Assembly (NCBI GenBank): GCA_036562385.1
Contig: DATCKG010000069.1
Coordinates: 1-34,856 of the forward strand
DNA length: 34,856 bases
From: DATCKG01 sp036562385
GTDB lineage: Bacteria; Bacillota; Sulfobacillia; Symbiobacteriales; Symbiobacteriaceae
Reading direction: 5' to 3'
The notes under the pieces are model-generated. The model ran no database searches. It was not told where the DNA came from and saw only the letters and a list, made by a program, of their open reading frames with translations. Positions within the stretch are counted from its first letter, which is position 1, and each line of letters opens with the position of its first letter. Position numbers and translations under genes: made by a program. Positions 1 to 6,957 of the stretch are shown here, piece after piece.

Positions 1-264
1 CCCGGGTAAGAGCACTGACTTTCGCCCCGTACCCGCCCCATCTACTGCACCACCCTTTGGCAGCCCGGGGTTTCGCTGTGTGTTGCCAGCTCACCCAAGT
101 GGTACAGCCTCGTATGGGGTTCGTGTTCCTCGGGTCGTGGCTTTGCCTCCGGCTTCCTTCGGATTCCGTCTCACGACGGACACCCTTGCCTTTGGCTAGC
201 GAACTCGTGCTGCCTCGCCCGCGGCGGACTTACACCGCTAAGTCAGCGCCCATGCCGGGCGCAC
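1..264 (-). mobile_element. Group IIC intron, 5' part of domain I (continues past left edge)
   Basis: Read on the minus strand, the segment begins GTGCGCCCGGCATGGGCGC at 264 and carries, in order, AAGTCCGCC, CAAGGGTGTCCGT, GAATCCGAAGGAAGC, GAGGAACACGAAC, CATACGAGGCTG and CTCTTACCCGGG at the window edge. This is the order and spacing of domain I in bacterial group IIC introns such as the Oceanobacillus iheyensis intron (from memory of that RNA). The 5' splice site is placed at 265/264. It lies 10 nt beyond the stem of the glmS terminator, which is the preferred insertion context of class C introns. Domains II-VI and any reverse transcriptase/maturase would lie left of position 1, so whether the element is complete or active cannot be judged. 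Confidence 0.9.
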
Positions 265-270
265 AACGCG

Positions 271-300
271 AAAAGAGAGGCCACCGACCGGTGGCCTCTC
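271..300 (-). terminator. Rho-independent terminator of glmS
   Basis: A perfect 11-bp stem (275-285 with 290-300) has a 4-nt loop and is followed on the minus strand by TTTT. It lies 24 nt after the glmS stop codon. It is also the landing site of the adjacent group IIC intron. Confidence 0.93.
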
Positions 301-323
301 TGTTCTTTCGGAAATCCTTCCCA

Positions 324-2156
324 CTACTCCACCGTCACGCTCTTGGCCAGGTTCCGCGGCTTATCCACATCGCATCCCCGGGCCGTGGCCGCGTAGTAGG
401 CCAGAAGCTGCAGCGGCACCACGCTCAGGACCGGCGTCAGGAACTTGTGGGTCCTGGGCAGGTAGAAGACCTGGTCGCAGTGCAGCCGGGTCTCGGTATC
501 GCCCTCCAGGGCCACTCCCAGCACGAAGGCCTCCCGCGCCTTGACCTCCTGGATGTTGGAGATGGTCTTTTCCGCCAGATCCGGCTGGGTGTTGATGGCG
601 ATCACCGGCACGCCCCGGGTGATCAGCGCGAGGGTGCCATGCTTCAGCTCACCGGCCGCGTACGCCTCCGCGTGGATGTAGCTGATCTCCTTCAGCTTGA
701 GCTGCCCTTCCATCGCCACGGCGTAGTCCAGGTTCCGCCCGATGAAGAAGACATCCTCCGTCCAGGCCAGCTTCGCCGCCGCCTCCTTCACGGCCTCTTC
801 CTGATTCTCCAGGATCGAGGCCACCTGATCCGGCAGCGCCCGCAGCCCGGCGATGATCTCCCGGCCCACCTCGGGATCGAGCCGGCCGTTCTGCTGCCCC
901 AGCCACAAGGCCAGCAGCGTCACCGCCACCAACTGGGTGGTGTACGCCTTGGTGGACGCCACGGCAATCTCCGGCCCCGCCCAGGTATACAGGGTCCAGT
1001 CCGCCTCCCGGGCCACCGAAGAGCCCACCACGTTGGTGATGGCCAGGATCTTCGCACCCTTCCGGCGGGCCTCCCGCAGGGCGGCCAAGGTATCCGCTGT
1101 CTCACCCGACTGGGAGATAGCCACAAAGAGCGTCTGCTCATCCACCATGGGGTCCCGGTACCGGTACTCGGACGCGATGTCCCACTCCACCGGGATCCCT
1201 GCCAGCCGCTCGATCAGGTAGCGCCCCACCAGACCGGCGTGAGCAGCGGTGCCGCACGCCACCAGGGCCACCTTGCGCAGGGCCCGGACCTCCTCCGGCG
1301 TCATCTGGATTTCCGGAAGCGTCACCGCCGAACCGTCCTCGGCAATGCGGCCGATCAGCGTGTCCCGGATCGCCTTGGGCTGCTCGTGGATCTCCTTCAG
1401 CATGAAGTGGGGGTAGCCGCCCCGTTCGGCCTGACCGGGATCCCAGGTGACCTCCATCACCTTGGGCTCCACCGGCTCGCCGTCCAGGGTCGTGATGGTA
1501 ATCCCGTCCCGGGTAAGCACCGCCATCTGCCCCTCTTCCAGGGCGATGACCCGCCGGGTGTACTTGAGGAGGGCAGGAATATCCGAGGCCAGATAGTTCT
1601 CCCCCTCCCCCAGCCCGACGATCAGCGGCGATGCCTGCTTGACGGCCACGATCTTATCGGGCTCATCCTCACACATCACAGCCAGTGCGTAGGCGCCCCG
1701 CAGCATCCGAGCCACCTGCCGCACCGCATCCACAAGGTCGCCCCTGTAATGGGACTCCACCAGGTGCGGCACCACTTCGGTGTCGGTTTCGGACCGGAAC
1801 ACATGGCCGTGCTGCTGCAGGACCTGCTTGAGCTGCACAAAGTTCTCGATGATCCCGTTGTGGATCACCACGAACTTCCCGGTGCAGTCGGTGTGCGGAT
1901 GGGAGTTCCAGTCAGAAGGCCGGCCATGGGTCGCCCAACGGGTGTGGCCGATGCCGATCTGCCCGCGGCTCAGGCTGCCGTTGACCTTGGCTTCCAGGTT
2001 GGAAAGGCGGCCCACGCACTTGGCCACCATCGCCTTGCCATCCTCCAACACGGCCACGCCTGCCGAGTCATATCCCCGATACTCCAGCTTGCTCAGTCCG
2101 TCCAGCAAAATCGGAAGCGCCGGCTTGGTGCCGATGTATCCCACAATGCCACACAC
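324..2156 (-). CDS. glmS: Glutamine--fructose-6-phosphate aminotransferase (isomerizing)
   Basis: GlmS makes glucosamine-6-phosphate from fructose-6-phosphate and glutamine, the first step towards UDP-GlcNAc for the cell wall. The 610-residue product has the family's normal length. The N-terminal Ntn-amidotransferase domain starts MCGIVGYIG, so Cys2 becomes the nucleophile after Met removal, and it holds HTRWATHG near residue 71. Two SIS sugar-isomerase domains follow (CGTAAHAG and SQSGETADT in the first). The C-terminus DKPRNLAKSVTVE is the canonical end. The start is GTG with AGGAGG at 2166-2171, 9 nt upstream. The gene has its own promoter and a glmS ribozyme, so it is expected to be repressed by its product independently of glmM upstream. 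Confidence 0.98.
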   Translation of the reverse strand: MCGIVGYIGTKPALPILLDGLSKLEYRGYDSAGVAVLEDGKAMVAKCVGRLSNLEAKVNGSLSRGQIGIGHTRWATHGRPSDWNSHPHTDCTGKFVVIHNGIIENFVQLKQVLQQHGHVFRSETDTEVVPHLVESHYRGDLVDAVRQVARMLRGAYALAVMCEDEPDKIVAVKQASPLIVGLGEGENYLASDIPALLKYTRRVIALEEGQMAVLTRDGITITTLDGEPVEPKVMEVTWDPGQAERGGYPHFMLKEIHEQPKAIRDTLIGRIAEDGSAVTLPEIQMTPEEVRALRKVALVACGTAAHAGLVGRYLIERLAGIPVEWDIASEYRYRDPMVDEQTLFVAISQSGETADTLAALREARRKGAKILAITNVVGSSVAREADWTLYTWAGPEIAVASTKAYTTQLVAVTLLALWLGQQNGRLDPEVGREIIAGLRALPDQVASILENQEEAVKEAAAKLAWTEDVFFIGRNLDYAVAMEGQLKLKEISYIHAEAYAAGELKHGTLALITRGVPVIAINTQPDLAEKTISNIQEVKAREAFVLGVALEGDTETRLHCDQVFYLPRTHKFLTPVLSVVPLQLLAYYAATARGCDVDKPRNLAKSVTVE

Positions 2157-2343
2157 TGGCTAGTTCCTCCTCTACGTAAGTGCCTGGGCCCTGGGGCTCG
2201 CAAGACGCAAAAAACCGCGCCCACCTGACCCCCTTGCGGGGCTTTCACGTGGACACGGCTACCCAGGGGCAGCCTCGGCGCTGCCCAAAAACAGTCATAG
2301 GGATGCCCGGGACAGCCTTTGCCTGTCCCTGCCTCACCTGGCC
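2157..2343 (-). other. Structured 3' portion of the glmS leader
   Basis: About 190 nt separate the ribozyme from the glmS ribosome-binding site and hold no gene. Three short perfect hairpins are visible: 2309-2329 (7-bp stem), 2267-2286 (7-bp stem) and CCCC-GCAA-GGGG at 2230-2241, which carries a GNRA-type tetraloop. A run of six T on the minus strand (2209-2214) follows, but no stem sits directly against it, so I do not call a terminator. The segment stays attached to the glmS mRNA after ribozyme cleavage. Confidence 0.45.
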
Positions 2344-2483
2344 CCTTTGTCCCTGGGATCGCTCCCAGTCTTTGTAGAGCCGTTAACGGTCGTGAGCAAC
2401 CGGGGGTCACCCGCCGATGATCCGAGATCCCCCACCTCGTCAACTTGCGCGGCCGCTACCGGCCTGACGCAAGCCCTGGCGCT
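2344..2483 (-). promoter_or_regulatory. glmS ribozyme (glucosamine-6-phosphate riboswitch)
   Basis: On the minus strand the element shows the glmS ribozyme core. AGCGCC has the expected cleavage point between A (2483) and G (2482). A P1 stem CTTGCG/CGCAAG follows, then the conserved TTGACGAGG (2435-2443), a GGGGG...CCCCC P2-type pairing around ATCGGCGGGTGA, and a P4-type hairpin CTGGGA-GCGA-TCCCAG (2353-2368) followed by GGGACAAAG. In the known family, GlcN6P acts as coenzyme for self-cleavage, and the cleaved mRNA is degraded. It sits in the leader of glmS, which is the only known context of the class. Confidence 0.93.
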
Positions 2484-2581
2484 TGTCCTCCTTCACCGTG
2501 TCCGCTATGTGGTTGTTCCTCTGCACCGGCGTCCGCCCGTCTGCGGAGCCGCATCCCCCCTTTCATCCAACGGCGCTACCC

Positions 2582-2611
2582 ACTATAAAGACGCGGATCC
2601 CCCGCCGTCAA
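2582..2611 (-). promoter_or_regulatory. Sigma-A-type promoter of glmS
   Basis: TTGACG (2606-2611) and TATAGT (2582-2587) are spaced by 18 nt on the minus strand, giving a predicted start near 2575. That leaves a leader of about 92 nt before the ribozyme cleavage site. Confidence 0.75.
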
Positions 2612-2612
2612 G

Positions 2613-2649
2613 TTCCGCCGGTCCGGTAGATCCCCACCGGCCGGCAGAA
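2613..2649 (-). terminator. Hairpin after glmM, possible weak terminator
   Basis: An imperfect inverted repeat of about 14 bp (one bulge, one mismatch) begins 14 nt after the glmM stop codon and ends just before the glmS -35 box. It has no T-tract, so it may stabilise a 3' end rather than terminate transcription. Confidence 0.35.
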
Positions 2650-2662
2650 CATCCTCCTGGCC

Positions 2663-4006
2663 CTACGAGAGCTCCGCCGCGATGACCGCCTTGATCTCCC
2701 GGGCCAGCGACTGGATCTGATCCAGGTCAGGTCCCTCCAGCATGATCCGGATCAGCGGCTCCGTTCCGGAGGGCCGCACCAGCACCCGCCCCTGATCGCC
2801 CAGGACGGCCTGAGCCCGCTCAATGGCGGCGACGATGGCACTGTTCTTGTCCCAGCCCTCCTTGGACCTTACCCGGACGTTCTCCAGGCATTGGGGTAGA
2901 CGGGTCATCTGACCGGCGAGTTCCGACAGGGGCCGGCCGCTGCGAGCCACGATGGAGAGCAGCTGCACGGCGGTCAGGATGCCGTCGCCGGTGGTGGAGT
3001 ACTCTTTAAAGATCACATGCCCTGATTGTTCGCCGCCCAGGACGTATTGTCCTCTAAGCATCTCTTCCAGGACGTAACGGTCGCCGACCTTGGTCTTGAC
3101 CACCCGGATCCCGTGCTTGCGCATCAGCAGGTCCAGGCCCATGTTGGACATCACCGTGGTGACCAGGGTGTTCCCCGCCAGTTTCCCACGGCTCTGGAGA
3201 TCCAGGGCGCAAATCGCCATGATCTGGTCGCCGTCCACCAGTTCGCCCCGCTCATCCACGGCAATGCACCGGTCCGCATCGCCGTCGTGGGCAATGCCGG
3301 CATGGGCTTGATGGGCCACGACTGCTTTCTGAAGCATCTCAGGGTGGGTTGATCCGCATCCCTCGTTGATGTTCAGGCCATCCGGTTCCGTGTTCAGAGC
3401 GATTACCTCGGCCCCCAGCCGTCGCAGCACCTCCGGGGAGAGGCGGTAGGCCGCGCCGTGGCCGCAGTCCACCACCACCCGCATCCCTTTCAAGGGGCTG
3501 CCAGTGCCAACTAGATACTCAATATACGCCTCCACGGCACTCCCGTCACTGCGGATGGTCCCCACACCGGCTCCGGTGGGACGGGGCATGGTGTCCGACT
3601 CGGCCTTCACCAGCGCCTCCAGGCTGTCCTCCACCTCGTCCGGAAGCTTGTACCCGTCCCGGGAGAAGAACTTAATCCCATTGTCCGGCGCCGGATTGTG
3701 GGAGGCAGACAGCATCACCCCGAAGTCGGCTTCCAGGTGCCTGGTGATAAACGCCACTGCCGGGGTGGTCACCACCCCCAGGTCCACCACGTCGCCACCC
3801 GCGGAGCAGATCCCTGCGGACAGAGCCGCCGCCAGCATCGGGCCCGACCGGCGAGTATCACGTCCCACCACCGCCACCGGACGCTTCGTCCCCTCCCGCG
3901 CCGCCATGGCCGCGGCCGCACGCCCCAGTTTGAAGGCTAACTCCGGTGAGAGCGCCTCCGTATTGGCAACGCCACGTACACCGTCTGTTCCAAACATCCT
4001 GGGCAT
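2663..4006 (-). CDS. glmM: Phosphoglucosamine mutase
   Basis: GlmM interconverts glucosamine-6-phosphate and glucosamine-1-phosphate, the step after GlmS on the way to UDP-GlcNAc. The 447-residue protein has all four family signatures. These are the phosphoserine loop SASHNP with catalytic Ser102, the metal loop DGDADR (241-246), the sugar loop GEQSGH (325-330) and the phosphate-binding RPSGTEP (411-417). The N-terminus MPRMFGTDGVRG matches the usual M-x-K/R-x-FGTDGVRG, which favours the ATG at 4006 over the next ATG at 3997. The gene follows cdaA and cdaR as in other Firmicutes. In Bacillus, Lactococcus and Staphylococcus GlmM binds and inhibits CdaA, so the linkage is likely functional. Confidence 0.98.
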   Translation of the reverse strand: MPRMFGTDGVRGVANTEALSPELAFKLGRAAAAMAAREGTKRPVAVVGRDTRRSGPMLAAALSAGICSAGGDVVDLGVVTTPAVAFITRHLEADFGVMLSASHNPAPDNGIKFFSRDGYKLPDEVEDSLEALVKAESDTMPRPTGAGVGTIRSDGSAVEAYIEYLVGTGSPLKGMRVVVDCGHGAAYRLSPEVLRRLGAEVIALNTEPDGLNINEGCGSTHPEMLQKAVVAHQAHAGIAHDGDADRCIAVDERGELVDGDQIMAICALDLQSRGKLAGNTLVTTVMSNMGLDLLMRKHGIRVVKTKVGDRYVLEEMLRGQYVLGGEQSGHVIFKEYSTTGDGILTAVQLLSIVARSGRPLSELAGQMTRLPQCLENVRVRSKEGWDKNSAIVAAIERAQAVLGDQGRVLVRPSGTEPLIRIMLEGPDLDQIQSLAREIKAVIAAELS

Positions 4007-4064
4007 GTCCTTGTAAGCCCCTTTCTGCTCTTGACAGTTTCTCTCCTTATGGCTCTATCGCAGC

Positions 4065-4095
4065 AAAGGCCCGGCCTTCTGGAAACGACCGGGCC
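4065..4095 (-). terminator. Weak terminator-like hairpin between cdaR and glmM
   Basis: GGCCCGG (4089-4095 on minus) pairs with CCGGGCC (4068-4074), followed by TTTGCT. The short T-tract suggests partial termination, leaving cdaA-cdaR and glmM mostly co-transcribed with reduced glmM output. No promoter is obvious in the 99-nt gap on the minus strand. Confidence 0.5.
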
Positions 4096-4105
4096 ACTTG
4101 CACCG

Positions 4106-5323
4106 CTACGGTTCAGATAGGGTAACCTCCACCACCGCCGGATCTACCGCGGTCTCGTTGGCCCCGGCGGGCGCCGTCACCTTCACGGGCACGGTATGGG
4201 TGCCCGGGCCCAATCCGCTGAGGTCCACTTGCGCCCGAAGCGACGCCGCGTCAAGCCCGACCACCACCGAATAGGGCCCCTTCACCCGAACGCTGACCGT
4301 TTCGGTGCTGAGGGTGACGCTCAGGTTCTCAGGCGCCCCCACCACCTGCAGCGGCACCCGGCTAAAGACACGGTCCGCGGTGGTCTCACTGATGGTCACC
4401 GTCACGGTTACCGTCTCCACTGCGGGGTTGGTCCCTTCCGGTGCCACCAGACGGACCGTGGTGGTGAAGGTGCGGGTCCGTCCCGTCAGGTCAATCGGCT
4501 CCGTCTTGATCACAGCCGGGCTGGGGAGCGTGGCGCCCAACCGCTGGGCGCGCACACTGACCGTTGCCGGATCCGCCTGGGCGCTGACGAGCCGGTACCC
4601 GGCCGGCAACTCGCCGGTGGTGACCGGCTGCACCGTAAACGGCTTGGCTGGAGGTAATTCCTCCCACGCCAGCTTCACCGTCACCTGCGGTCGCGTCAGA
4701 CCCGGCACTTCGTTTCCGGCCGCATCCAGGGGAATGCCTTCCTTGGTGATCCGGTCCTTGTCCCGCGTCAGCTCCGCGCTTTCCAGCCGCACCTGCACCT
4801 GCTGGACCCTGGCGAGGTAGTCGCTGCGCCCGGAAACGCTGACCTGGTCCACCTCGGGCACCGCACTGTAGCGGTACTCCTTGTCCCCCTCCGTCACCGT
4901 TCCGGTGGCCGGTTCCACCGTCACCGGGAACATCTGTGAGCTGTGCTCCACCAGCATGACCTGAACCGTTCGGGGAAAGACCACGTAGTTCACCCGGTCA
5001 GGACCCCGGACCTGAATGGGCAACGTGGTAGGCTTGCCCGGCTCCGACACCGCGGACAGGTCCACCACCGCCATCAGGTCTTCTTTCTTCAGCCGGTTGA
5101 GGATCGATCCCTGCCCTTCGGCGCGGATCTGCACGGTGTCGGGCAAGCTCGACTGATCATACAGTTCATAGGTCGGATGGGGCAGAATGGTCAGGGGCAC
5201 ATCGGAAAAGGTCCTGGAGGTCTCCTGCGTGTAGTTGGGGGTCACGTACGCCCACAGCATGATCGCCAGCACTACCGACAGGACCTTCAGCCAGCCCGGG
5301 TGTTCAAACAGCTTCTCCGTCAT
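4106..5323 (-). CDS. cdaR: CdaR/YbbR-domain regulator of c-di-AMP cyclase
   Basis: CdaR is the membrane-anchored, outward-facing regulator of the diadenylate cyclase CdaA. The 405-residue product has an N-terminal membrane helix (WLKVLSVVLAIMLWAYV, about residues 9-25). About 380 extracytoplasmic residues follow, made of four repeated beta-rich YbbR modules of roughly 80 residues each. Recurrent RTVQV/VTVKL/VTVTV strand ends and R-x-G-P/L-x-G turns mark the modules. The ATG at 5323 is chosen over an upstream in-frame start because it overlaps the cdaA stop as ATGA and has GGGGGGCG 6 nt upstream. The overlap implies translational coupling with cdaA. Confidence 0.93.
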   Translation of the reverse strand: MTEKLFEHPGWLKVLSVVLAIMLWAYVTPNYTQETSRTFSDVPLTILPHPTYELYDQSSLPDTVQIRAEGQGSILNRLKKEDLMAVVDLSAVSEPGKPTTLPIQVRGPDRVNYVVFPRTVQVMLVEHSSQMFPVTVEPATGTVTEGDKEYRYSAVPEVDQVSVSGRSDYLARVQQVQVRLESAELTRDKDRITKEGIPLDAAGNEVPGLTRPQVTVKLAWEELPPAKPFTVQPVTTGELPAGYRLVSAQADPATVSVRAQRLGATLPSPAVIKTEPIDLTGRTRTFTTTVRLVAPEGTNPAVETVTVTVTISETTADRVFSRVPLQVVGAPENLSVTLSTETVSVRVKGPYSVVVGLDAASLRAQVDLSGLGPGTHTVPVKVTAPAGANETAVDPAVVEVTLSEP

Positions 5324-6141
5324 GACGACGCCCCCCGGTTCCAGAAGCTGCGGGTCACCGCAGGACGGTTCAGCTCCCACAGCGTCATCAGCATCTCACG
5401 CAGGGTCTTGGGATCCAGGTCCCGAAGCAATTTGCCCCCCTGGGCCAGGGAGATGGCGCCTGTCTCCTCGGAGACGATGACGGTCACCGCGTCGGACTGT
5501 TCGGTAACACCCACGCCGGCCCGGTGTCGGCTCCCCAGTTCATGGGAAAGCTCCGCCGCCTCTGGCAGCGGAAGCCAGCAGGCCGCCGCCGCCACCCGGT
5601 TGCCCCGGATCACCACCGCACCGTCGTGCAGGGGCGTATTGGGGATGAAAATGTTGGTCAGCAGTTCCCAACTGACCACCGCATCGATCTTGATCCCGGT
5701 ATCGATATACTCCTGGAGGCCGGTCTCCCGCTCCATGACAATCAGCGCGCCGGTCTTGTTCCGACCGAGGATCTCCGCCGCCCGCACCACCTGATCTACC
5801 AGGTAGCGGAGCTCTTCTTCCTTCAGCTCCACCTTCGGTCGCAGCAGGCGGCCCCGTCCCAGGTGCTCCAGTGCGCGGCGCAGCTCGGGCTGAAAGATGA
5901 TCGGCACAGCCACCGAGGCAGCGATAAAGACGTTGTCCAAAATGAACTGAATGGTATAAAGTCCTAGCCAGCGGGCTACCATGTTGCCCGCAAACAAAAT
6001 CAACAGTCCGTTGATCAGGGGAACCGCCCGGGTGCCGCGGATCAGCCACAGAAGCTTGTACAGCAGATACGCTACCAGTGAAATATCGAGTACAATGCGA
6101 ATCCAGTCCCAAAGCACCCCGTACGCTCCGCTCAAGTTCAC
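5320..6141 (-). CDS. cdaA: Diadenylate cyclase CdaA
   Basis: CdaA condenses two ATP into cyclic di-AMP, the second messenger for potassium and osmolyte balance and for wall integrity. The 273-residue protein has three N-terminal membrane helices (about 14-34, 38-58 and 65-83) and a cytoplasmic DAC domain. The DAC signatures are present: DGA at 173-175 (in LHDGAVV) and RHR at 205-207 (in GSRHRAG). The start is GTG at 6139-6141 with AAGGGG (6154-6159) 12 nt upstream. It is the first gene of cdaA-cdaR-glmM. A promoter with an embedded 17-bp palindrome lies upstream. Confidence 0.97.
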   Translation of the reverse strand: MNLSGAYGVLWDWIRIVLDISLVAYLLYKLLWLIRGTRAVPLINGLLILFAGNMVARWLGLYTIQFILDNVFIAASVAVPIIFQPELRRALEHLGRGRLLRPKVELKEEELRYLVDQVVRAAEILGRNKTGALIVMERETGLQEYIDTGIKIDAVVSWELLTNIFIPNTPLHDGAVVIRGNRVAAAACWLPLPEAAELSHELGSRHRAGVGVTEQSDAVTVIVSEETGAISLAQGGKLLRDLDPKTLREMLMTLWELNRPAVTRSFWNRGASS

Positions 6142-6193
6142 AACGCGCCATCACCCCTTGCTGCGATGCGGCGGGCCGATCCCTTCTTTCAGT

Positions 6194-6222
6194 ATCATAT
6201 CATGTCCGAGACATGAAAAGGG
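6194..6222 (-). promoter_or_regulatory. Predicted cdaA promoter with perfect 17-bp palindromic spacer
   Basis: A -10 element TATGAT (6194-6199) lies 50-odd nt before the cdaA start. The 17 nt immediately upstream (6200-6216) form a perfect inverted repeat, TCATGTC-3 nt-GACATGA, so the palindrome fills the whole -35/-10 spacer. The -35 position (CCTTTT) is poor. A poor -35 with an operator-sized dyad in the spacer is the layout of an activator or MerR-like site, or a repressor operator. The binding protein is unknown. Confidence 0.5.
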
Positions 6223-6247
6223 CGCTTCCCCCCAAGGTGGAAGCACC
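6215..6247 (-). terminator. Terminator after rex
   Basis: GGTGCTTCC (6239-6247) pairs with GGAAGCGCC (6221-6229) through nine pairs including one G-T, then CTTTTC follows on the minus strand. It starts 9 nt after the rex stop codon and separates hepT-rex from cdaA. Confidence 0.8.
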
Positions 6248-6255
6248 GTGGCCCC

Positions 6256-6903
6256 CTATTCGGTTTGGGCCTCTTCCTCGCTGGCCGAGGTATAGTAAGC
6301 GAGGCTCTGCAGCTCGATGGTCAGGTCGATGTTCTGCACAAAAATGCGCGGATCCAGCCGCAGCTTGGCCGGCGCAAAGTTCAGGATCGCCTCCACGCCA
6401 CCTTTGGCCAACAATTCCGCAGTGGCCTGGGCCGCCGAGGCAGGCACCGTGATGATCCCGATCTTGATCCCTTGCTCCCGGACCGTCTGCTCAATCTCCG
6501 AAACAGGCTGCACCCTTACGCCCATGATGTCGGTGCCGATCTTTTCGGGGTCGTTATCAAAGATGGCGGTGATCCGGACATCCTTATGCTGCTGGATGCT
6601 GTAGCGGGCCAGGGCATACCCCAGATGGCCGGCGCCCACCAGAGCCGCCTTGACACCCTTGTGCAGCCCCAGGATCCGGGCAATACGGCGGCTCAGCAAC
6701 GCGGCATCGTAGCCCACGCCCCGGGTGCCAAACGCCCCGAAGTAGGCAAGGTCCTTGCGAATCTGTTCCGGAGAGAACCCTGTCTTTTCCGCCAGCTCCG
6801 CGGAGGAGATGATCTGAATATTGGCAGCAGCCGTCTCCTCCAATACACGAAGGTACACCGGTAACCGCTTAATGGCAGCCTCAGGAATTTTCGGTTTGCG
6901 CAT
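6256..6903 (-). CDS. rex: Redox-sensing transcriptional repressor Rex
   Basis: Rex is a dimeric repressor that senses the NADH/NAD+ ratio and controls fermentation and respiration genes. The 215-residue length is typical. The N-terminal winged helix includes SPEQIRKDLAYFGAFGTRG (44-62), the family DNA-recognition segment. A Rossmann NAD(H) domain carries GAGHLG at 90-95. The C-terminal helix (IELQSLAYY) provides the domain swap. AGGAGG lies 6 nt before the ATG. The gene is 54 nt downstream of hepT and probably shares its transcript. No clear TTGTGAA-N6-TTCACAA Rex operator is visible nearby. Confidence 0.97.
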   Translation of the reverse strand: MRKPKIPEAAIKRLPVYLRVLEETAAANIQIISSAELAEKTGFSPEQIRKDLAYFGAFGTRGVGYDAALLSRRIARILGLHKGVKAALVGAGHLGYALARYSIQQHKDVRITAIFDNDPEKIGTDIMGVRVQPVSEIEQTVREQGIKIGIITVPASAAQATAELLAKGGVEAILNFAPAKLRLDPRIFVQNIDLTIELQSLAYYTSASEEEAQTE

Positions 6904-6957
6904 ACATCTCCTCCTACACCCGATGGGTAAGGACTCGGCCCACCAGCCCGGGCCTGC

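Noticed and set aside
57..2228. Very long open frame on the plus strand opposite glmS
   Set aside because: It is a mirror of the GC-rich third positions of glmS, has a low-complexity His/Arg/Gln composition and also runs over the ribozyme and intron. glmS is certain.
4030..4059. TTGACA followed 17 nt later by TCTATC on the plus strand between cdaR and glmM
   Set aside because: No plus-strand gene follows, and the -10 is poor. Taken as chance.
6128..6145. TTGTGAA half-site at the cdaA start as a possible Rex operator
   Set aside because: The second half TTCACAA is missing at the required distance.
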